From Xanthomonas prunicola (lineage in GTDB: Bacteria; Pseudomonadota; Gammaproteobacteria; Xanthomonadales; Xanthomonadaceae), in NCBI RefSeq assembly GCF_002846205.1, contig NZ_PHKV01000002.1:310001-374000 (forward strand): a stretch of 64,000 nt of DNA, written 5' to 3'. Numbering within the stretch: position 1 is the first letter of the stretch; every line of letters starts with the position of its first letter. Below are positions 33,534 through 43,472 of the stretch, piece after piece. The notes beneath the pieces are model-generated. The model was not told where the DNA came from and made no database searches. It saw only the letters and a list, made by a program, of their open reading frames with translations. The translations under genes were made by a program, and so were the position numbers.

Positions 33534-34937
33534 TCAGCGACGTGCGGCGTTGGCACGCGCGCGCACCTGCTCCAGCGTCCACTCCTGTTGCGACACGCCG
33601 TTTTCCCACACCGTCACCAACGCATCTTCGCTGTCGGCATGGGTGCCCACCTCATCGAGCAAGGCGCTGCGGTAGCTGCCATCGTCGCGTTTGCGCAGCA
33701 GGGTCAGCCGGCCGCGCTTGCTCTGCTTGCCCTGGTCGGTAATCGGGTCCTTGTAGACATCGATCCACTGCCCATCCACGCGTACCGCCGAACACTTCAA
33801 CGCGAACTTCTGCGTGTCGCGGTCCACCTTTTGCAGCAACGCACCACCCATCCCGAACGCGACATTGTCGGCGGCATAGCCAGCCGCGGTGATGCGTTCC
33901 AGGATCGCACGCAGCGAGTTGGGGTTGATGCCATCGCCCTGGATCACCCGCACATGGTTGAGCACCTTGTAGCCTTTGCCATTGACCTGGTGACCGAACG
34001 CCTCGTCCAGCAACAGCAGGCACTGCTCGACCACATCCACCGGGTCGCCGGAGTCCGGACGAATCACCACCGTTGCGCCGGAAGCGATCACTTCCTCGCG
34101 CAAGGTGGTGCCCCAATGCTCGGCAATGGCGCGGTAGATGTCGTAGCTGTCGGACACCACCGCCACGATCGAACCCGGGCGCGCGAATTGCGTCAGCATG
34201 TTGCGATACGCATCCACCTCGCGCTCGCGGCCCCAACTGGTGATGGTGCTGTGCTCGGCAGCGGGAATCGAATATCCCGCCACTGGCGTGTGGTAGTGCG
34301 CACGCGCCAGCAGCAACGCCGACAACGTATCGGTGCCAAGAAAATTCACCAGATGGGCGGCACCGCCCAATGCAGCCGAGCCAAGACTGGACACACCACG
34401 CGCGCCAAAGTCGTGCAGCTTGAAAGGCAACTGCCCCTCCGGATCGTCGCTGGTGCGCTCCAGGTAGTCGCGCACGATCTGCTTCACCTGCCAGCTCACG
34501 GTGGCCACCGTCACCGGGTACCACACACGCAATAACAAGGTTTCCAGATACGACGGCACCCAAAACGCCTTAGCGTCGGTGGACTCGATCGTCATCAGCA
34601 CGTTATGCGTTGGCACTACCGCGCCTTCGGGCACGGCGCGGATGCGGATCGGCAACTGCCCGCCAAGCCGGTCGACGATGTCGCGCCAGCCGGCTTCGTT
34701 GAACGGCTCGCCGTGCGCGGCCAGCAACTCCTTCGCATCGTCGATGTCGGCGTGCGTCACCGGCCGGTTGATGGCTTCTTTCAGGATCGATTGCAGGCCG
34801 AAGAAGACGGTCTGATCGTACAGGCCACCGCGCGATTCGACGTAGAAAAACGAGGCATCGGTGCCAGGCGGATATTGCAGCCAGTGGCTGGCCTTGTAGC
34901 TATCGGTATTGAGCAGCAGGTTATCGAGGTAATGCAT
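33534..34937 (-). CDS. nadV: Nicotinamide phosphoribosyltransferase (NAMPT type)
   Basis: Converts nicotinamide and PRPP to NMN in the non-deamidating NAD salvage route. The 467-residue protein begins MHYLDNLLLNTDSYKASHW, with YPPGTD, FYVESRGG, LHDFGARGVSSLGSAALGGAAHL, the active-site His in SIPAAEHSTITSWG, RPDSGDPV and FGMGGALLQKVDRDT, all matching NAMPT/NadV. AAGGAG is well placed before the ATG at 34937; the in-frame extension upstream lacks homology. It lies 121 nt downstream of the NMN adenylyltransferase-Nudix gene, which would use its product. Confidence 0.96.
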   Translation of the reverse strand: MHYLDNLLLNTDSYKASHWLQYPPGTDASFFYVESRGGLYDQTVFFGLQSILKEAINRPVTHADIDDAKELLAAHGEPFNEAGWRDIVDRLGGQLPIRIRAVPEGAVVPTHNVLMTIESTDAKAFWVPSYLETLLLRVWYPVTVATVSWQVKQIVRDYLERTSDDPEGQLPFKLHDFGARGVSSLGSAALGGAAHLVNFLGTDTLSALLLARAHYHTPVAGYSIPAAEHSTITSWGREREVDAYRNMLTQFARPGSIVAVVSDSYDIYRAIAEHWGTTLREEVIASGATVVIRPDSGDPVDVVEQCLLLLDEAFGHQVNGKGYKVLNHVRVIQGDGINPNSLRAILERITAAGYAADNVAFGMGGALLQKVDRDTQKFALKCSAVRVDGQWIDVYKDPITDQGKQSKRGRLTLLRKRDDGSYRSALLDEVGTHADSEDALVTVWENGVSQQEWTLEQVRARANAARR

Positions 34938-35058
34938 GACGGAAGCTCCTTCGCGTCGAATGAACCAGCGGTCTGTCCGCCGGCGGGAGGTCACGGTTCA
35001 AACGGTCACACTGCGTGCGGCCACGTCGCTTTACGGCAACACGCAGGCGTTTGCGCTC

Positions 35059-36114
35059 TCAGCCACGGCCCAGGAAGAATTCAAGAATATGCAGGTGGTC
35101 TTCGTACAGGCGTGGCCCCATCGCCATCACTTCAGCGATCGGGATCCAGCGCGCTTTATCGGCGTCGTCGCCACCGCGTACCGCAGGCAATTGGCCGGCT
35201 GGAAATTCGAAATGAAACGCATGGGTAATCGTGCGTCCGCGTTGGCTACGTTCGGGGTGATCGAACACCTGCCGCCCACGCAACGATCCCTTGAGCACAG
35301 GCACCGGCAACTTGAGCCGCGTTTCCTCGCGCAGCTCGCGCAGGCAGCAATCCAGCAGACCTTCGTCCTGGCCGACAAATCCACCCGGCAAGGCCCACAA
35401 GCCCTTGCCCGGCTCGGCGCGACGCCGCACCAGCAGCACATGGCCCGAATGCACCACGACCGCATCGGTGGTCACGAATGTCGGCGGATAGGGTGCGTCT
35501 TTCCACGCGGCGCGGTATTGCTCGATGAAGCGGTATTCGGCCACCAGCTGCGCGTAGCTGGGCGAATTACGCCGGAACGCTTCCAGCATGTCGTACACCG
35601 GCGCCGGCACATTGCCGCGCAGCATCAACAAGCCACCGTGGAACCCGATATCGCCGGCTTCGAACAGATAGCGGCGCAATTCGGTGGCCGACAGCGTCGC
35701 CGTGTGTTGCACATCTTCCAGCGGCCACTGCGGAAACTCACGCAGGTAATAGCTGCTGGCGTCCTTGTCCATGCCGATCAGGCCAATGTTCGCATCCAGA
35801 TTGCCGCCATCGGCTTGTACTGCCTCGGCAACCTGACGCTGCACTTCGGCGATCCACAGGCTTTCGTTGTAGAGATGGTCGCGGAGCGGGCGCACGATCA
35901 GCCGCGCAGTTTCGTCGGGCAACGCAGATTCGATCATCACCGCACGTTCGGCGACGGTCCACGGATTGCGAATGGTGCGGGGCGTGTCGGCCGAGCCGAT
36001 CAGCATGATGAGCTTTCTCGCCTTGCCCAGCGCATGGCGGGCGACGGCGGCGTGGCCGTTGTGAAAGGGCTCGAAGCGCCCGATAAACACGAGATAGTCG
36101 TACGGTGTTGCCAT
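35059..36114 (-). CDS. Bifunctional NMN adenylyltransferase / Nudix ADP-ribose hydrolase
   Basis: A 351-residue two-domain enzyme. The N-terminal NMN adenylyltransferase domain has GRFEPFHNGHAAV (HxGH-type motif), LIMLIGSADTPRTIRNPW and RLIVRPLRDHLYNE; it would turn NMN into NAD. The C-terminal Nudix domain has GGFVGQDEGLLDCCLRELREET (Gx5Ex7REUxEE; key acids visible), typical of ADP-ribose pyrophosphatase. First gene of the four-gene NAD/radical SAM/methyltransferase unit; GAGGG precedes the ATG. Together with nadV it forms a complete nicotinamide-to-NAD pathway. Confidence 0.95.
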   Translation of the reverse strand: MATPYDYLVFIGRFEPFHNGHAAVARHALGKARKLIMLIGSADTPRTIRNPWTVAERAVMIESALPDETARLIVRPLRDHLYNESLWIAEVQRQVAEAVQADGGNLDANIGLIGMDKDASSYYLREFPQWPLEDVQHTATLSATELRRYLFEAGDIGFHGGLLMLRGNVPAPVYDMLEAFRRNSPSYAQLVAEYRFIEQYRAAWKDAPYPPTFVTTDAVVVHSGHVLLVRRRAEPGKGLWALPGGFVGQDEGLLDCCLRELREETRLKLPVPVLKGSLRGRQVFDHPERSQRGRTITHAFHFEFPAGQLPAVRGGDDADKARWIPIAEVMAMGPRLYEDHLHILEFFLGRG

Positions 36115-36272
36115 GAGAATCCCTCACGGTTGAGTGGTCAGCTGGCGGTCTCTCCGCCGGCTTGGTGCAAATGCTACGCCGATGTGCGACGGCGTCAAGC
36201 GCCTGCGCAATGCACCCACAGCGGTCATACGTACTGGCTAGACTTGCCGCTTGTCTTCTGGAGATCCACGAC

Positions 36273-37139
36273 ATGCCACGCTTATCGCTACGCGCTGCGT
36301 CAGGGTATTTTTTCGCCGCCATCCTCACGCTATGCATGGCGCTGCCGGCCGTTGCCGCGTCCGCGCCGGCGCCGTTGCGGGTGATGTCGTTCAACGTGCG
36401 CGTGCCGGTGGACACCGATGGCGACAGACGCTGGACGGTGCGGCGGGCATCGATGGTTGCGCTGATCAAACAGACCCATCCCGATGTGTTCGGCACCCAG
36501 GAACTGGTGCAGGAGCAGGCGCAGTACCTGGCCTCGCACCTGCCTGATTACCGCTGGTTCGGCAAGGGCCGCCGTGGCGATGACAGCGACGAGCACATGG
36601 GCGTGTTCTACGACAGCCGCGCGTTGTCGGTGGTGGAATCGGGCGATTTCTGGCTGTCGGAAACGCCACAGGTCCCCGGCAGCAGCAGCTGGAACACCGA
36701 CCTGCCGCGCATGGTGACCTGGGCCCTGTTCGAGCGCCGCAGCGACAAGCGCCGCTTCTATCTGCTCAACACGCACTTCGCCCACCGTGACCAGGACGAG
36801 GCCGCACGCGAGCACAGCGCGCGCCTGATCCTGTCGCACATCGCCACACTGCCGGCCGACATCCCGGTGGTGCTGACCGGCGACTTCAACAGCGATCCTG
36901 ACCAGGGCACTTACCGCGTGCTCACCACCACGCTTGGAGATGCACGCGCCCGCGTCTCCGAGCCGCAAGGCCCGGAAAAAACCTTTCAGGACTTCACCAC
37001 GCAACCGACCCGTCGCATCGACTGGATCCTGTTCCGCGGTCTGACACCGACACGTTTTTCCACGCTGGATCATCGTCCCGGCGGTGTATTGCCGTCCGAC
37101 CACTATCCGGTACTGGCCGAATTCGCCTGGCCGCGTTGA
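36273..37139 (+). CDS. Secreted endonuclease/exonuclease/phosphatase family protein
   Basis: A 288-residue exported EEP-superfamily hydrolase. Signal peptide about 1-29 (ending PAVAAS). Core motifs: VMSFNVRVP, FGTQELVQEQ (metal-binding Glu), LLNTHFAHRDQDE, VVLTGDFNSDPDQGTY and the terminal PSDHYPVLAEF (catalytic Asp-His). The family includes phosphodiesterases, sphingomyelinases and nucleases; the close spacing to the divergent NAD operon (158 nt) is notable, but no substrate can be assigned. GGAG precedes the ATG at 36273; upstream in-frame ATGs lack the leader. Confidence 0.9.
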   Translation: MPRLSLRAASGYFFAAILTLCMALPAVAASAPAPLRVMSFNVRVPVDTDGDRRWTVRRASMVALIKQTHPDVFGTQELVQEQAQYLASHLPDYRWFGKGRRGDDSDEHMGVFYDSRALSVVESGDFWLSETPQVPGSSSWNTDLPRMVTWALFERRSDKRRFYLLNTHFAHRDQDEAAREHSARLILSHIATLPADIPVVLTGDFNSDPDQGTYRVLTTTLGDARARVSEPQGPEKTFQDFTTQPTRRIDWILFRGLTPTRFSTLDHRPGGVLPSDHYPVLAEFAWPR

Positions 37140-37193
37140 TCGCGCCGGCGACGTAACGCTGTCACGATGCCGGCCGCTCTGACGCTACGCAGC

Positions 37194-38078
37194 TCAGTCG
37201 CGCTGCAGCCAATCCACCAGCGCTTGCAGCATGGTCGACGGAGCAGGCTGGTGACGCAGCACGATCGAAAGCTGCCGCGGTGCCCAGGCTGCATCCAGGG
37301 GCACCGTGGCCAGCTGATCGCGCACGCATGAGCGCTGCACCGCGGCGTGCGGAAGAATCGCCACGCCCATGCCTTGCGCGAGCATGCGGCACAACACGTC
37401 GATGCCTTGTACCTTTGCACGCATGCGCACCTGCACGCCGGCGCGGTTCATGTGCACGCGCAGATACCGTTGCAAGGCGCTGTCGCCGGCCAGCCCCAGC
37501 GTGTCCATTCCCGCGAGCTCGCTCAATTGCAGCGTCGCGGCGCCGGCCAGTGGATGCGCTGCAGCCATCACCAGCACCAGCCGATCCTCACTGAACGGCA
37601 GCACCTGCAGCCCACTGAGATCGGCATGGCCTGCGACCACGGCAATGTCGGCGCGTTCCTCGCGCACCGCATCGGCAGCTTCGTCGCTACCCTGCTCGGT
37701 CAATGCCAGATCCAGCTGCGGATGTGCGATGAGAAAATCCGCCAACCGTTCGGGCAACCAAGCCGACAGCGCCGCGGTATTGGCCGCCAGCCGCAGCGTC
37801 ACCTGCCCACCGCCCCCGTAGCCGCCCAGCTCCAGCTGCAGCGCCTCGGCCTGCCGCTGCAATTGCCGTGCGTGCCGCAGCAACACGCCGCCGGCCGGAG
37901 TCAGGCTGACCCCGCGGCGCCCGCGTTCCAGCAGTACGGCGCCCACCTGCAGCTCCAGCGCACGCATCCGCGCACTGGCAGCAGCCAGCGACAACGCCGC
38001 GCGTTGCGCACCGGCGGTGATGCTGCCCGTCTCGACCACCGCGATGAACAACCGTAAATCGACAAATTCCAGATGCAT
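37194..38078 (-). CDS. LysR family transcriptional regulator
   Basis: A 294-residue LysR regulator. The N-terminal helix-turn-helix (about 1-62: LRLFIAVVETGSITAGAQRAALSLAAASARMRALELQVGAVLLER) is followed by the effector domain with LTPAGGVLLRHARQL and DIAVVAGHADLSGLQVLPF. LysR regulators often control a divergent gene, here the TSUP permease 176 nt away, so it is the likely target. The co-inducer is unknown. It converges on the EEP gene. Confidence 0.93.
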   Translation of the reverse strand: MHLEFVDLRLFIAVVETGSITAGAQRAALSLAAASARMRALELQVGAVLLERGRRGVSLTPAGGVLLRHARQLQRQAEALQLELGGYGGGGQVTLRLAANTAALSAWLPERLADFLIAHPQLDLALTEQGSDEAADAVREERADIAVVAGHADLSGLQVLPFSEDRLVLVMAAAHPLAGAATLQLSELAGMDTLGLAGDSALQRYLRVHMNRAGVQVRMRAKVQGIDVLCRMLAQGMGVAILPHAAVQRSCVRDQLATVPLDAAWAPRQLSIVLRHQPAPSTMLQALVDWLQRD

Positions 38079-38254
38079 GAGCGCTCCACAAGCACGTGCA
38101 TGTCATCGACATGCGCTCGCCGCCGACAAGACAGGCCAGCCAGGCCAGGGGCCTCAGCACGCGCGGCATCCCGCCTTAGCCTTCGGCGCTGCCGAAGGCT
38201 GCCTCAAACAATCACGCATTGTCCGCTGCGGAACAAGCCCGGATCCTTGGCTGC

Positions 38255-38998
38255 ATGGAGACATTGCACACCCACTGGCGTCTGATCGCAGGCGTCTTTT
38301 TGCTGGCTGGCTGGGTCAAGGGCGTGGCCGGGATGGGCTTGCCGACCGTTGCGATGGGGCTGCTGGGTCTGTGGCTGACGCCTGCCGAGGCAGCGACCTT
38401 ACTGACTCTGCCTTCGCTTGTGACGAATGTGCAGCAAGCCTGGGGACCGGACACGGCGACCCTGTTGCGACGTCTGTGGCCATTGCTGGCAACCGTGACG
38501 CTGGGCACCTGGCTGAGTGCAGGGGTGCTGACAGGCGCCGACCCCAGCCTGGTCCGCGCCGGGTTGGGCGCGCTGCTGGCGTTGTATGCCTTGCTTGGGC
38601 TGGCCCGCCGCCACTGGACGATGCAGGCGCGTCACGAACCGTGGGCAGGGCCACTGGCCGGGCTGGCCACCGGTCTGCTGAGTGGCGCCACCGGCGTGTT
38701 CGTGCTGCCATCCCTGCCCTACCTCACCGCCCTGCAACTACCGCGCGAGCGGTTGATCCGCTCTCTGGGCTGGTGTTTCGGCGTGGCGACGCTGGCGCTG
38801 GCCAGTGCCCTGGCCTGGCATGGCGCGCTCCCCCGCGCGGCGATCGCTCCGTCATTGTGGGCGCTGCTACCCACCGCCATCGGTATGTGGCTGGGTGCCT
38901 GGGTGCGCAATCGCATTTCCGCCGAGACGTTTCGACGCTTCTTTTTCACCACCTTGCTAGTGCTCGGCCTGCAAGGCGTCTGGCAGGCACTGGCGTAA
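38255..38998 (+). CDS. TSUP (TauE/SafE) family permease
   Basis: A 247-residue membrane protein with about seven to eight hydrophobic segments. The first half contains GVFLLAGWVKGVAGMGLPTVAMGLLG and the second half the repeat-like GLATGLLSGATGVFVLPSLPYLTAL, the pattern of the duplicated TSUP fold. Members export or import sulfite, sulfoacetate and other small organic acids. The ATG at 38255 gives a short N-terminus before the first helix; a TTG 12 codons upstream is the alternative. Probably controlled by the divergent LysR protein. Confidence 0.88.
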   Translation: METLHTHWRLIAGVFLLAGWVKGVAGMGLPTVAMGLLGLWLTPAEAATLLTLPSLVTNVQQAWGPDTATLLRRLWPLLATVTLGTWLSAGVLTGADPSLVRAGLGALLALYALLGLARRHWTMQARHEPWAGPLAGLATGLLSGATGVFVLPSLPYLTALQLPRERLIRSLGWCFGVATLALASALAWHGALPRAAIAPSLWALLPTAIGMWLGAWVRNRISAETFRRFFFTTLLVLGLQGVWQALA

Positions 38999-39099
38999 GC
39001 GCAACGGGGAGTCGCACGACACGCAGGCGCGGCAGCCGGACTATCGATCATCAGTCAAACCGCTCACGCAGTCGCCCCTATGAAAGGGTCGGCCAACAA

Positions 39100-39128
39100 A
39101 AAACGCCACCGCGATGCGGTGGCGTTTT
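39100..39128. terminator. Bidirectional terminator between TSUP and prc
   Basis: A perfect 13-bp stem (39100-39112 with 39116-39128, core ACGCCACCGC) and a 3-nt loop, with A-rich and T-rich flanks on both sides (CAAAAAA before, GTTTTGT after). It can end transcription from either direction of the two convergent genes. Confidence 0.9.
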
Positions 39129-39169
39129 GTACTTCAAGCTGATCTTGTCGCCAGCTGCTCGGCGAACGA

Positions 39170-41353
39170 TCAGTCCGCCCAACGTCCCGGCGCGGTCGAC
39201 TTCGGCAGCACCTGGGCCGACAACGGCTTGTCCTGCGACAGCAAGCCAAGCGCGTCGGCCAGGATCGCGGCCGATTCATGCAGCAACGGATCCGGACGCT
39301 TTTCGGCAGCCTTCTCGCGTGCGGTGTCCTTGACGATGTCGCGCTCGTTACCGGTCAGGCCGTCGTCGCTGTCTTCGGCAAGCGGATCCAGCGGCAACCC
39401 GAGTTGCTTGCGAATCTGCTGGCGATCCTTGCGCTGCTGATCCTGCTTTTGGCGCTCGGCAACGCGCTCGGCTTCGTTCAACGAGATGTACTTCTTGGCC
39501 TTTTCATCTCGGAACTGCTTGACGTCTTCTTCCCACCACTGGAATTCCTTGTCGGTCGCGATGCGTGCAGTGTGCAGGGCCTGCAACTTGGGCAGCAGCG
39601 GCGCAAAATTGCCGTACTGGGTATGCGGCGCAGCGGCGATGCGCGTCCACGGCAATGCATTGTCGTAGGTGCTCTCACCGAACTCGGTGGCATCCACGCT
39701 GGCCGGGAATGCGATGTCCGGCACAACGCCCTTGTGCTGGGTGCTGGAGCCGCTGACGCGGAAGAACTGCGCTATGGTCAGCTTGACCTGACCATAGCGC
39801 TGCCCCTCGGCAGCCGGCCAGCGATCCAGGTCGACGATGTTCTGCACGGTGCCCTTGCCGAAGCTGGTTTCGCCGATCACCAGACCACGACCGTAATCCT
39901 GGATCGCACCGGCAAAAATTTCCGATGCTGATGCCGAGCCGCGGTTGATCAACACGCCCAGCGGGCCGTCCCAGGCAACCTTGGGGTCGCTGTCGCCATT
40001 GACGGTGACGCGGCCGCCGGATTCGCGCACCTGCACCACCGGACCCTGCTCGATGAACAAGCCGGTGAGTTCGATCGCCTCATCGAGCGAGCCGCCGCCG
40101 TTGTTGCGCAAGTCCAGCACCACGCCGTCGACCTTGTCGGTCTTGAAGCCGGCCAGCAGCTTGGCGACGTCGCGGGTCGCCGAGGCGTAGTCGGTTGCAT
40201 TGCGACGACGGCCTTCGAAATCTTGGTAGAAGCCCGGCAGCTTGATGATGCCGATGCGGCGCTGCGGCTCGGTACCCGTGGCCGGCAAGGTAATGGTTTC
40301 GCCCTTGGCAGCCTGTTCGGCCAGACGCACCTTCTGGCGGGTCAGGGTGACAGTGCGGTGCTTGCCGTCGATACCCGACTCGGCCGGGATGTACTCCAGG
40401 CGCACCTGGGTGTCCTTGCTGCCGCGGATCTTGGCCACGACGTCATCGATACGCCAGCCGATCACATCTTCGATCGCGCCAGTCTTGGCCTGACCCACGC
40501 CAACGATGCGATCGCCCGGCTTGAGCGTGCCATCCACCGCCGCCGGACCACCCGGGATCACCTCGCGGATCACCACCATGTCGTCCTGCTTCTGCAACTG
40601 CGCGCCGATGCCTTCCAGCGACAGCGACATCTGCTGGTTGAACGTCTCGGCAGTACGCGGGGTGAAGTAATCGGTGTGCGGGTCGACGGCGTTGGTATAG
40701 GCATTGACGAAGAACTGGAACACGTCTTCGCCCTTGAGCTGCTTGACCGAATCGGCCAGCGCCACGTAGCGCTTATCCAGCGTCTTGCGGATGTCGTCGG
40801 GCTTCTTGCCGGCCAGCTTCAGGCGCAGCCAATCGTTCATCACCGACTGGCGCCACAACACGTCCAGCTGCTTGTCATCCGCAGCCCACGGCACGTCCTT
40901 GCGGTCGTACTCGAACTTGTCGTTACCGCTGAAATCGAAGTCCTGCTTGAGCAAGTCGCGCGCGTATTTGACGCGTTGATCGACACGCTTCTTGTAGACC
41001 GAGAACACCTGGAAGGCCGGCTCCAGATTGCCACCGCGCAGCGCATCGCCGACGCCGGCCTGCAACGGGGCGAAGCTGTCGATATCGGCCTGGGTGAAGA
41101 ACTGTTTGCCGCCGTCCAGCGTTTCCAGATAGCGCTTGAACACGTCCTTGGACATTGCCTCGTCCAGCGCGCGCGGCCGGTAGGCATAGCGGCTATCGGA
41201 GAGCAGGCCGTAGACGAGCTTGGTGGCCGTCGCCTGGTCGGGCGTGGCGGCGGCAGGCAACGCGGTATCGGCGCGCGCGAGCAATGCCATCGGAGTGGTC
41301 AACACCAGCGCCAGCAGGCCGGCCTTCATGGACGCAGAAACGTTGTAGGTCAT
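39170..41353 (-). CDS. prc: Tail-specific periplasmic protease Prc
   Basis: A 727-residue S41-family protease that degrades envelope proteins from their C-termini. Signal peptide about 1-29; N-terminal domain with ELPxY-like KLVYGLLSDSRYAYRPRALDEAMSKDVFKRYLETLDGGKQFF region; PDZ domain (SLEGIGAQLQKQDDMVVIREVIPGGPA, DRIVGVGQ); catalytic Ser in GSASASEIFAGA with Lys in ETSFGKGTVQ; and the DUF3340-like C-terminus. Length fits E. coli Prc (about 680). In E. coli it turns over the murein endopeptidase MepS. It lies downstream of lipA with a 391-nt gap, so it has its own promoter. Confidence 0.96.
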   Translation of the reverse strand: MTYNVSASMKAGLLALVLTTPMALLARADTALPAAATPDQATATKLVYGLLSDSRYAYRPRALDEAMSKDVFKRYLETLDGGKQFFTQADIDSFAPLQAGVGDALRGGNLEPAFQVFSVYKKRVDQRVKYARDLLKQDFDFSGNDKFEYDRKDVPWAADDKQLDVLWRQSVMNDWLRLKLAGKKPDDIRKTLDKRYVALADSVKQLKGEDVFQFFVNAYTNAVDPHTDYFTPRTAETFNQQMSLSLEGIGAQLQKQDDMVVIREVIPGGPAAVDGTLKPGDRIVGVGQAKTGAIEDVIGWRIDDVVAKIRGSKDTQVRLEYIPAESGIDGKHRTVTLTRQKVRLAEQAAKGETITLPATGTEPQRRIGIIKLPGFYQDFEGRRRNATDYASATRDVAKLLAGFKTDKVDGVVLDLRNNGGGSLDEAIELTGLFIEQGPVVQVRESGGRVTVNGDSDPKVAWDGPLGVLINRGSASASEIFAGAIQDYGRGLVIGETSFGKGTVQNIVDLDRWPAAEGQRYGQVKLTIAQFFRVSGSSTQHKGVVPDIAFPASVDATEFGESTYDNALPWTRIAAAPHTQYGNFAPLLPKLQALHTARIATDKEFQWWEEDVKQFRDEKAKKYISLNEAERVAERQKQDQQRKDRQQIRKQLGLPLDPLAEDSDDGLTGNERDIVKDTAREKAAEKRPDPLLHESAAILADALGLLSQDKPLSAQVLPKSTAPGRWAD

Positions 41354-41744
41354 CGAATGGCTCTCGGCACAGGGCCGATGAAAGGAAGGCGGTGATCGGA
41401 TCAGACAGCATGACAGTGCCGAAAGTTGCTGGCGTTGTCATCCACTGGCTGAATCAGCCTAGCGCCGGGCCTGTAGCGGATTGTGAACGAGACCGTACCC
41501 TGCAGCGGCATGCCGCATGGGCGAGAGACGATGCGGCCCCGCGCAGTGCGCAGGGCCGCAAGGGGTGCTTAACCGGAATTGCGCTGTGACCGGCCGCCGA
41601 CACGTCACGGGGCGACGACTCGCCTACCGACAGCACGCGGGGCCTGCTGCGCCAGCGTGCCGACGGGCAATGCCGCAAAGCGGGGCCGATCAAAATACCG
41701 ATCGCACACTCGCCGGGGCGGTCATCCGACCGCCTGCCGCGCAC
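41354..41744. other. Intergenic region between lipA and prc
   Basis: Non-coding as far as seen. An 8-bp hairpin at 41532-41560 (TGCGGCCC with GGGCCGCA) could be a weak terminator of lipA read-through. The part next to 41354 should hold the prc promoter, but no clear -35/-10 pair was recognised. Confidence 0.4.
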
Positions 41745-42758
41745 TCAAGCAGCGACACCAGCGCCAGCGGCCTGCCGGTCGGCGTGGTACGACGACCGCA
41801 CCATCGGACCGGAGGCGACATGACTGAAGCCCAGTGCGTTGCCGTAGTCTTCCAGCGCCTTGTATTCCTCCGGCGTCCAGTAGCGCATCACCGGGTGATG
41901 GTGCGACGTCGGCTGCAGATACTGGCCAATGGTGATCATGTCCACATCGTGCGCGCGCAGGTCGCGCAGCGTGGCCTGCACCTGTTCCATCGTTTCGCCC
42001 AGGCCGAGCATGATGCCGGACTTGGTGGCAATGGACGGATGCTGCGCCTTGAAGCGCTGCAGCAGCGTCAGCGACCACTGGTAATCCGCACCGGGGCGCA
42101 CGTTCGGATACAGATCCGGGACGGTTTCGATGTTGTGGTTGAACACGTCCGGCGGGCTCAGCGCCAGAATTTCCAGCGCGCGGTCCATGCGGCCCTTGCC
42201 GCGGAAATCCGGGGTCAGGATTTCAATGCGGGTATTGGGCGAACTGGCCCGGATCGCCGAAATGCAGTCGACGAAATGCTGCGCACCGCCGTCGCGCAGA
42301 TCATCGCGGTCCACACTGGTCACCACCACGTACTTCAGGCCCATATCGGCCACGGTGGTGGCCAGGCTGGCCGGCTCGCTCGCGTCAGGCGGCTTTGGCC
42401 GGCCATGCGCCACGTCGCAGAACGAGCAACGCCGCGTGCACACCTCGCCCAAAATCATGAAGGTCGCGGTGCCGTGGCTGAAGCATTCGTGGATGTTCGG
42501 GCAACTGGCCTCTTCGCACACCGTGACCAGGCGGTTTTCGCGCAGCTTGGCCTTGAGGTTCTGCACCGCGTTGCCGGACGGAATCCGCACGCGGATCCAC
42601 GACGGCTTGCGCAGCACCGGCGCATCGACGAACTGCACCGGCGAGCGGTTGATCTTGTCGCCACCGATCTGCTTGACGCCGGTCTGCAGCGGCGCAGGCG
42701 CGGCGGTGTCGCCGGAGACGACCTGCAAGGGAATGGAACGGGCGATAGGCTGGGTCAT
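41745..42758 (-). CDS. lipA: Lipoyl synthase
   Basis: Radical SAM enzyme that inserts two sulfurs into octanoyl groups on lipoyl domains. The 337-residue protein has the auxiliary cluster motif (C-x4-C-x5-C in [12 protein letters not shown]), the radical SAM motif [59 protein letters not shown] and the C-terminal [11 protein letters not shown] with the Ser that ligates the auxiliary cluster. It lies 15 nt downstream of lipB, as in many gammaproteobacteria. Confidence 0.97.
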   Translation of the reverse strand: MTQPIARSIPLQVVSGDTAAPAPLQTGVKQIGGDKINRSPVQFVDAPVLRKPSWIRVRIPSGNAVQNLKAKLRENRLVTVCEEASCPNIHECFSHGTATFMILGEVCTRRCSFCDVAHGRPKPPDASEPASLATTVADMGLKYVVVTSVDRDDLRDGGAQHFVDCISAIRASSPNTRIEILTPDFRGKGRMDRALEILALSPPDVFNHNIETVPDLYPNVRPGADYQWSLTLLQRFKAQHPSIATKSGIMLGLGETMEQVQATLRDLRAHDVDMITIGQYLQPTSHHHPVMRYWTPEEYKALEDYGNALGFSHVASGPMVRSSYHADRQAAGAGVAA

Positions 42759-42773
42759 GACGATACGGGGCGC

Positions 42774-43472
42774 TCAGGCCGGAAGCGAAAGGTCGGGCAA
42801 TGCGGAAGTGGGCTGCAGCACGAGGCCGAATTGGCACGCCAGCTGATCGAGCAGCACCGCCTTGACGGCGTCCATCCCGGAGGGGCCGCCCAAGTCTAGC
42901 ACCGAGGTCACCTGCAGGCCTTGGTAGCCGCAGGGGTTGATGCGGTGGAATGGTTCCAGGTCCATCGCCACGTTGAACGACAATCCGTGGAAGGTGCAGC
43001 CACGGCGCACGCGAATGCCGAGTGCGGCGATCTTGGCGCCGCCGACGTACACACCCGGCGCGCCTGCGCGGCGTTCGGCCACGATATTCCACTCATCCAG
43101 CGTATCGATCAGCGCCTGCTCGATCTTGCACACGTAATCGCGCACGCCGATCCTGAGCCGCCGCAGATCCAGCAGCGGATAGACCACCAGCTGGCCGGGG
43201 CCGTGATACGTGACTTGCCCGCCACGATCGACCTGCAACACCGGAATGTCGCCCGGTGCCAGCACATGCTCGGGTTTGCCGGCCTGGCCCAGCGTAAACA
43301 CCGGCGCATGCTCCACGACCCAGACTTCGTCCGCGGTGCGCTCATCACGTGCATCGGTGAAACGCTGCATTGCACGCCACACCGGGGCGTAATCCTGCTG
43401 ACCGAGGTCGCGCAACTGCGCAGGCGGGCCGACAGCAGAGCTGCTCACGGGCTCGGCCGCTACAGCGTCCAC
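42774..43472 (-). CDS. lipB: Octanoyltransferase LipB
   Basis: Transfers octanoyl from acyl carrier protein to lipoyl domains. The 232-residue protein has the catalytic regions [53 protein letters not shown] (Lys and catalytic Cys regions), [13 protein letters not shown]. The start at 43472 is GTG and overlaps the ybeD-like gene by 13 nt, so translation is likely coupled. It is followed by lipA. Confidence 0.96.
   Translation of the reverse strand: MDAVAAEPVSSSAVGPPAQLRDLGQQDYAPVWRAMQRFTDARDERTADEVWVVEHAPVFTLGQAGKPEHVLAPGDIPVLQVDRGGQVTYHGPGQLVVYPLLDLRRLRIGVRDYVCKIEQALIDTLDEWNIVAERRAGAPGVYVGGAKIAALGIRVRRGCTFHGLSFNVAMDLEPFHRINPCGYQGLQVTSVLDLGGPSGMDAVKAVLLDQLACQFGLVLQPTSALPDLSLPA

Noticed and set aside
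41532..41560. 8-bp hairpin treated as lipA terminator
   Set aside because: About 185 nt past the stop codon and without T-run; only mentioned in the gap description.
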